Part shown: positions 60,601-64,000 of the stretch, in pieces
Layout: each line of letters starts with the position of its first letter
Numbering within the stretch: position 1 is the first letter of the stretch
Assembly: GCA_005408345.1 (NCBI GenBank)
Contig: SEMN01000496.1
Location: 248,001-312,000 of the forward strand
Origin: Macquaria australasica
Lineage: Eukaryota > Chordata > Actinopteri > Centrarchiformes > Percichthyidae
Length of the DNA stretch: 64,000 nt
Reading direction: 5' to 3'
The notes under the pieces: generated by a model
Database searches by the model: none
The model's input: only the letters and a program-made list of their open reading frames with translations
What the model was told of the DNA's origin: nothing
Position numbers and translations under genes: made by a program

Positions 60601-63154
60601 ATGCGCTTTGTAACTTCTGTTTTGAAAGGAGCTACATAAATACTTTAGTCATATTTAAAGATAATTGGACACCAACACAAAACGACTTTGAATGAGTCAA
60701 GCAGTTGAACAGGCCTCAATTACTGGCTCACTGATCAAAATGCACATTTAAATTGGCAGCTGATTCAACTTTCCAAACCCCTGCAAAAACTTTAATTGTT
60801 AATTATGTTCATATTCCAAATAATGTTAATGAAATGTTTCATTTAAAAAAAAGAAAGAAAATAGGCCCATGTGGTCTTTATAAGGCCTTGCCATTTTTAT
60901 TTTTGAACTGCTACAACTGAGGCACAGCGAGCGTTTTCATTTGAATTTCTCTCTGCCTTTGAAGAATGTTGGATTTCTGCATTTGTTTGCTCTTCAAACA
61001 CCATCAACTGAAACATATTCACTACTGACGTGTTATGAACTTCACAGCCTGTATGATTAGAGATTGTTTAACACAGAGAACAGAAGGTATTAGCATTTGT
61101 TTGTTAGCAGAAAGTGGATAAATACCGGATACACACTCAGTGGCCACTTTATTAGGTACACCGGTACAATCTTATGCAATACAACAGCTCCGCCAAAGTT
61201 TATAATGTTCAGATTTTGCTGATAGTTCATCGTTAAAGGTGATGTTGTACTGGACTAATTTTTTATCCTCCCTATTCACGTACATGATGGGTGCAGAATA
61301 TTAGAAACAACTCTGAATATAATGCAGTCCAGTACAACACCACCACTAACTATGACCTCGATAATAAACATTTCCGACAATGCCACCAAAATCTGAATAT
61401 ATTATAAACTTCGTAAAGGTAGAATTTATGAGCAGAGCAGGTGTATTGGATTGCATAAAACTGTATAGGTGTACCTGATAAAGTGGCCACTGACTGTACT
61501 TCAACAACAGAGATTTATAACTGTGAAAACTGCGAAAGACTCTCCACTCACTCAAATTGCCATCACCAACAGGTGGTGTAACTACAGTCTTTATATCCGG
61601 AAGAAAATACATTACTTTGGGCAAAAGTAGTTAACTTTGACCAAATAATTTTTAGGAAAGTCCAATGAGGTCAAAAAGATGCTTTCAGAGCTTTAGGAAT
61701 CCAAATACAATACACTCCACATGAGCTGCTTCATTATGAACACGCTGTCAGGAAATCAAAATTTTAAGTCTAAGTACCTACAGTTGCCATTGCTTAAAAA
61801 TGCTATTTTCCCATCATCTTGTGTCCAGCTGTACTTTGGTAGCAACGTCAGGTACCTGACTCCTGAGATGCTGAATATATTTAATTATGTATACTAGCTA
61901 TATACTATGTGCAACACAAAACACTAAATCATTTTGTAAAATTTGTTTGAACAAATATAAAACCGGACACGTTTGCACTTTCAGTTGCTGTGTAAAGATG
62001 ATGTGATGTCCCAGTAAAACAAACAGACAGGCTGCTGTTCTGTACTCTGTTTTTGTCTCTGAAACTGTATGAAAATAACTGTTACAGCTAATTATTCAGG
62101 TTAACTTTGCTGAGGCACACATAAACATGCAGAAAACGGACTGATTACACTGGATAAATCAAAAAAAGAAGGATTAAGACTGACTGAGAAAGAGGGGTTT
62201 CACATGATAAAAACACTGATAAATATAATATTTCCTCTGTTCATCAGGTTAGAAGACACAAGACTCTAAAAAATGCTTCATACAACCAGCTTTTAGGCTG
62301 AGGCTTTGACCACACAGTATAATGACTGTAACTGAAGATGCAAACAGACGGTATTATCCTACTTTATTGCAGATACCCTGCTAATGATGTAGCAGTGTGT
62401 GAATGAGAGATAACATCTTCTCACCTTCTTATGAGGGCAAATAAATGTGCAGATTACCTGACAGTGACTACAATCTCATTTCCTGTGAGTCTGTGTGTGT
62501 GTTCACTTCAGGTTTAAAGGCACTGACTTCCAATTTGTTAAAATTACATTCATATAAAACATGAGTGGTTTGTTTTATGGGTGATGTTGTGCTATACATA
62601 AATAAAAATGAAGGTAAACATCAGGTTTCAAGTGGGTTGAGAATCCATAGTAGGGTGCATAGCCAACCCAGGCAACAGACAGATCAGGCACTTCATAGCT
62701 GGTGGTGTGACAGACCATACAGACTGCAGACAGTGTTGTAAGTCAAAATACAGCTAGGAACAGAGCTGCAGGGATCATAGAGACATCACTCTGCGTCCAG
62801 GATTCTTCCCATCAGGGATAAATCCTGAAGGCAACTCCTTTTGAGCCAAGAAAAATCTTTGGAGACAAACACAGCCACCAATGTGTCAGATAAACAAGAG
62901 AAACTGATGAGACAAAAGCAAGAAGAGAGCTGACAAGAAAGAACAACAGGGACGAAAACCAAGAGATGAGCTGCAGAACTGAAAAAGTACTTGAAGTCAC
63001 AAAGAAAGACAGGAAAAGAGAGTTTGCGTGTAAGGAGGGACCTACAGGTGTGTAAGCACTCTGTGACGGTGGTGGCGTCGATCAGGTAGCCCTCACACAG
63101 ACGACATGTGATGTGGGCGTTGATGTGACACAGCTTTATCTTCCTCGTCAGCAT
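35850..63154 (-). CDS. pcgf3: Polycomb group RING finger protein 3 (whole spliced coding region, 8 exons)
   Basis: Joining 63154-63046, 57769-57673, 53448-53393, 53072-52965, 45123-45035, 40177-40040, 37043-36963 and 35897-35850 on the minus strand gives 726 bases: 241 residues plus TAG. Every junction has GT/AG and the phases agree. Seen: a C3HC4 RING with C17, C20, C33, H35, C38, C41, C52 and C55; a charged linker (about 88-153) rich in Glu, Lys and Asp; a RAWUL domain (about 154-226); and the C-terminal tail HYRPKMDLL. Mammalian PCGF3, as I recall it, is 242 residues and near-identical over most of this. Known for the family: PCGF3 pairs through its RING with RING1A/RING1B to form the nuclear variant PRC1.3 complex, which monoubiquitinates histone H2A at Lys119; RAWUL recruits complex partners. 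Odd: residues 9-10 are Cys-His where I recall Trp-Asp. Closest alternative is PCGF5, which the linker and RAWUL sequence argue against. Confidence 0.96.
35898..36962 (-). other. pcgf3 intron 7
   Basis: About 1.1 kb of AT-rich sequence with no repeat or coding feature that I can identify. Confidence 0.65.
36963..37043 (-). CDS. pcgf3: pcgf3 exon: RAWUL domain, second part (residues 200-226)
   Basis: Acceptor TTTCCACAG (ending at 37044) and donor GTAACT (36962-36957). The 81 bases are 27 codons: LDILCNEEILGKDHTLKFVV followed by VTRWRFK, the C-terminal strands of RAWUL. Both boundaries are phase 0. Confidence 0.96.
37044..40039 (-). other. pcgf3 intron 6 contents
   Basis: About 3.0 kb, with a degraded hAT-family copy (38126-38574). 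The remainder shows no feature I can support. Confidence 0.65.
38126..38574. mobile_element. degraded hAT-family MITE (second copy)
   Basis: Left end CAGTAGTTCCCAAACTGGGG and right end AGGTTGGAAACCATGG are mutated versions of the termini at 53611-53939. Both copies carry an internal GTCA-AGAT-ATT/GATTAAC-type stretch near the left end. The 8-bp target duplication is no longer clear. Confidence 0.65.
40040..40177 (-). CDS. pcgf3: pcgf3 exon: RAWUL domain, first part (residues 154-199)
   Basis: Acceptor GCTCACAG (ending at 40178) and donor GTACAG (40039-40034). The 138 bases are exactly 46 codons: VSICLECNSSKLRGLKRKWI, then RCSAQATVLHLKKFIAKKLN, then LTSFNE. This is the start of the ubiquitin-like RAWUL fold and is the most conserved part of PCGF3 and PCGF5. 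Confidence 0.96.
43079..43109. repeat. perfect 12-bp hairpin
   Basis: AACCTCTCATTC (43079-43090) and GAATGAGAGGTT (43098-43109) are exact reverse complements with a 7-base loop. There is no U-run, and the stem is too short for a typical pre-miRNA. Confidence 0.75.
44480..44940. mobile_element. TTAA-flanked MITE, 461 bp
   Basis: Left end TTAAAGGGCCGGTTCACCTA and right end, reverse-complemented, TTAAAGGCTTGGTTCACCTA match at 17 of 20 positions, with TTAA at both borders (44480-44483 and 44937-44940). No transposase frame. It lies in intron 5 of pcgf3, about 90 nt before the minus-strand end of the upstream intron portion, that is just 5' of position 45035 in genomic order. Confidence 0.78.
45035..45123 (-). 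CDS. pcgf3: pcgf3 exon: acidic linker (residues 124-153)
   Basis: Acceptor CTGCACAG (ending at 45124) and donor GTATGC (45034-45029). The 89 bases encode DAKSEETANKEAGEEKPEED and then NDYHRSDEQ, the acidic PCGF3-specific linker, whose end (EEKPEEDNDYHRSDEQ) is almost identical to the mammalian protein as I recall it. The exon ends in phase 0. Confidence 0.95.
47240..47258. repeat. GT microsatellite
   Basis: About nine GT units in pcgf3 intron 4. Confidence 0.9.
50813..50853. repeat. GT microsatellite
   Basis: About 20 GT units ending in a short GC alternation, in pcgf3 intron 4. Confidence 0.95.
51928..52249. mobile_element. TTAA-flanked MITE, 322 bp
   Basis: Left end TTAAAGGTGCCCTGTGGAGT and right end, reverse-complemented, TTAAAGGTTCCCTGTGGAGT differ at one of 20 positions. 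TTAA lies at both borders (51928-51931 and 52246-52249). It is the best preserved of the three TTAA elements and lies in pcgf3 intron 4. Confidence 0.85.
52965..53072 (-). CDS. pcgf3: pcgf3 exon: linker (residues 88-124)
   Basis: Acceptor ATGCAG (ending at 53073) and donor GTATGC (52964-52959). The 108 bases encode AEIKKQREFYQKLGMEVPGD and then IKGELCNMKTHLDQRN, matching the PCGF3 linker between RING and RAWUL. The exon is separated from the preceding one by only 320 bases, of which 76 are a CA repeat on the sense strand. Confidence 0.93.
53073..53392 (-). other. pcgf3 intron 3, short and dominated by a microsatellite
   Basis: At 320 bases this is the shortest intron of the gene. About a quarter is the GT repeat at 53157-53232, which reads as CA on the transcript. 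Confidence 0.85.
53157..53232. repeat. GT microsatellite inside pcgf3 intron 3
   Basis: About 38 uninterrupted TG units; CA on the pcgf3 transcript. It lies 84 bases upstream (genomic right side is the intron's 5' part) of the acceptor of the linker exon and about 160 bases from the donor of the preceding exon. Confidence 0.97.
53393..53448 (-). CDS. pcgf3: pcgf3 exon (residues 69-87)
   Basis: A short 56-base exon with acceptor TTTTTAG (ending at 53449) and donor GTAAGT (53392-53387). It encodes HDRTMQDIVYKLVPGLQE, the conserved segment just after the RING that is shared by PCGF proteins and contributes to the RING-RING1 interface. It finishes the Gly69 codon and supplies the first base of Ala88. 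No open frame of useful length covers it, so it is found only by homology and splice sites. Confidence 0.95.
53611..53939. mobile_element. hAT-family MITE, 329 bp
   Basis: Left end CAGTGGTTCCCAACCTGGGG and right end AGGTTGGGAACCACTG are exact inverted repeats over 16 bases. The flanking octamers ATCGGCAG (53603-53610) and ATCTACAG (53940-53947) agree at 6 of 8 positions, as expected for a decayed 8-bp hAT target duplication. No transposase frame. Confidence 0.85.
56028..56691. promoter_or_regulatory. inverted pair of ZNF143-like ACTACATTxCCC motifs
   Basis: ACTACATTTCCCGG (56028-56041) and, inverted, CCTACATTACCCACAATGCA (56691-56672) both resemble the ACTACAATTCCCAGAATGC motif bound by ZNF143. 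The segment between is richer in CpG than its surroundings. Equally, the pair may be the eroded ends of a transposon. Confidence 0.25.
57612..57650. repeat. GT microsatellite
   Basis: About 19 GT units starting 23 bases beyond the donor of the RING exon (57673), so close to the 5' splice site of intron 2; CA-rich on the transcript. Confidence 0.95.
57673..57769 (-). CDS. pcgf3: pcgf3 exon: second half of the RING (residues 37-69)
   Basis: The acceptor is CTCCAG (ending at 57770) and the donor GTGAGT (57672-57667). The exon completes Phe37 and encodes the RING residues C38, C41, C52 and C55, with CRSCLVKYLEENNTCPTCR and then IVIHQSHPLQYI. It is 97 bases: two bases finishing a codon, 31 codons, and two bases of the Gly69 codon. 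Match to PCGF3 is essentially complete. Confidence 0.96.
57781..57799. repeat. CA microsatellite
   Basis: About nine CA units just upstream (sense orientation) of the RING-exon acceptor, where they read as GT on the transcript. Confidence 0.9.
59300..59730 (+). mobile_element. 5'-truncated L2-like LINE, 3' end
   Basis: The plus strand encodes LTYRALHGQAPQHIKDLL and, in another frame, QLAAPKLWNSLP, both hallmarks of the C-terminus of fish L2-clade reverse-transcriptase ORFs. The untranslated tail GTGCTATATAAATAAACTTG ends in a CTTG repeat. Stops and frame changes show it is dead. It lies antisense to pcgf3 in intron 1. Confidence 0.75.
60400..60655 (+). mobile_element. second LINE remnant, L2-like
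   Basis: KVIHALIISHLN (about 60458-60493), a mutated form of the reverse-transcriptase block that reads VIHALITSRLDYCN in intact L2 elements, is followed by a deletion and then the tail GTAATGCGCTTTGTAACTTC and AAAGGAGCTACATAAATA. It is internally deleted and degraded. Confidence 0.6.
61138..61492. mobile_element. TIR non-autonomous DNA transposon, 355 bp
   Basis: Left end CAGTGGCCACTTTATTAGGT and right end, reverse-complemented, CAGTGGCCACTTTATCAGGT differ at one of 20 positions, and the match continues through ACACC. This terminus belongs to a very common fish repeat. No transposase frame; a 92-codon open frame at 61346-61624 runs across its right border and is fortuitous. Confidence 0.82.
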
Positions 63155-63163
63155 GTCGGGGTT
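63046..63163 (-). CDS. pcgf3: pcgf3 exon with start codon (residues 1-36 and first base of codon 37)
   Basis: On the minus strand a pyrimidine-rich acceptor ending CCCGCAG (63170-63164) is followed by nine untranslated bases, then ATG at 63154-63152 with G at -3. The coding part, 63154-63046, encodes MLTRKIKL, then the first RING half with C17, C20, C33 and H35 and the conserved ATTVTECLHT stretch. The donor is GTAGGT (63045-63040), after the first base of the Phe37 codon. The acceptor so close to the ATG shows that the rest of the 5' UTR lies in one or more upstream exons. Confidence 0.95.
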
Positions 63164-64000
63164 CTGCGGGAGAAGAATGAAACAAAACGAAGGATTAAGC
63201 TTAAAGCAAAAGTTCAAGTAAAAATTCTTTAGGTCACGTTGAATCATTCTGAGCATACTCTGTCAAATGTTGGCATTACTTTTATTGGCAACTAAAACTT
63301 CAAAATATTTCTTTTGTGCTGTTTCAAACTACTTTCCTTCCTCCATTTACAAGTATACAGTATTTCAGTGAAACACTACAATATGAAAGTATTATTTCAA
63401 CATTAAAACATGAATACAGTAATATCCTCTGTCTGAGTAATTTTTTTTGTTTGCCACAGAAGAACATCTAAACAACTACTACAAAAACTTCTACAAAACT
63501 GAACGCACAGTTTTTGAGGAGTATTTTTTACAGTAAAACTGCTAGGTTTAAGGAAAACATTACAGACAACTAAACAAATATAAAATAATTCATGTTAGTC
63601 AGCAACTTGTATTGTGTCTTTTCTGACATTGCTTTAGAAGCAGGGTTCGTACAGCTTTTAAGAGTAAAATTCAAGCACTTTTCAAGCACTCTCAAGGTAC
63701 CTAAAACAAGAATTTCCAGACTCTGGAAGCCTTTATCATCACATCTAAATTGTTACTATAAATGCCAGGAGACACAAAACAAATATGACGACGGGATCAT
63801 TTCATTTTAAATATTAAAAGATTTCCGGTATGGCGCAGAAGCAAGCAGCAACATAAGTCAACGGCTCCCAGACGGTCTTAGTTCCCCCCTAAATAAGAAC
63901 TAGATATCCAGGTATAAATGTTGTTTTCTGTAGCATGAAAGGGGGAAACCAAAGAAAGACTAGAGGAAATTCCCAACAAAACCCGAGGATAAACAATAAA
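63164..64000 (-). other. pcgf3: intron upstream of the pcgf3 ATG exon (5' UTR intron, partial)
   Basis: The ATG exon starts with a splice acceptor, so this stretch should be intronic up to the window edge unless it hides a 5' non-coding exon. I see no CpG-rich promoter-like stretch here, only AT-rich sequence. Confidence 0.6.

Larger units (their letters stand above)
57770..63045 (-). other. pcgf3 intron 1 contents
   Basis: About 5.3 kb. It contains a TIR element (61138-61492), a LINE 3' end (59300-59730), a second LINE remnant (60400-60655) and a short CA run just outside the exon (57781-57799). Between 62000 and 63040, and from 57800 to 59290, I see only AT-rich unique-looking sequence. 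Confidence 0.7.

Noticed and set aside
62786..63256. 156-codon minus-strand frame taken as a single-exon gene
   Set aside because: Only the 63154-63046 part is real coding sequence (pcgf3). The frame reads through the GTAGGT donor into intron 1 and starts upstream of the acceptor.

Overview
This is a vertebrate nuclear window, most likely from a ray-finned fish and probably a percomorph-type teleost. Coding density is very low, the DNA is AT-rich with long CA/GT and TA microsatellites, and the dispersed repeats are of fish type: L2-like LINE 3' tails, a tRNA-type SINE-like repeat, hAT-, Harbinger- and TTAA-flanked non-autonomous DNA transposons. Nothing prokaryotic, viral or CRISPR-like is present. 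Almost all open frames of 60-170 codons are chance frames in introns, repeats or intergenic DNA.

One gene is identified securely. pcgf3 (Polycomb group RING finger 3) runs on the minus strand from the start codon at 63154 to the stop at 35850. Eight coding exons, all with GT/AG splice sites and consistent phases, add up to 241 residues. The product has an N-terminal C3HC4 RING (C17 to C55), an acidic linker and a C-terminal RAWUL domain ending in the family's usual tail. The ATG exon begins at a splice acceptor only 9 bases upstream of the ATG, so the promoter and at least one 5' non-coding exon lie upstream in the minus-strand sense, probably beyond base 64000. The 3' UTR starts at 35849; its end cannot be fixed by eye.

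The introns (about 0.3 to 7.8 kb) hold transposon relics: a terminal-inverted-repeat (TIR) element and two LINE remnants in intron 1, a hAT element in intron 2, a 76-base CA repeat (sense strand) inside the 320-base intron 3, TTAA-flanked MITEs in introns 4 and 5, and a second copy of the hAT family in intron 6.

Bases 1 to about 35000 contain no gene I can identify. They hold the pcgf3 3' flank, then an intergenic stretch with a SINE-like repeat, several MITEs, a retroelement-like broken reading frame near 21.4-22.0 kb, a LINE tail, microsatellites, and a diverged direct duplication of about 118 bases (13476-13594 and 14675-14792) that resembles a duplicated conserved non-coding element. At the left edge, bases 1-92 followed by a strong donor, and an acceptor at 810, could be the end of a neighbouring plus-strand gene, but this is weak.

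I did not find a new biological system. The observations most worth checking are an unusual pair of residues (Cys-His at positions 9-10) just before the Pcgf3 RING, the microsatellite-dominated intron 3, the TTAA MITE set, and the duplicated non-coding segment.
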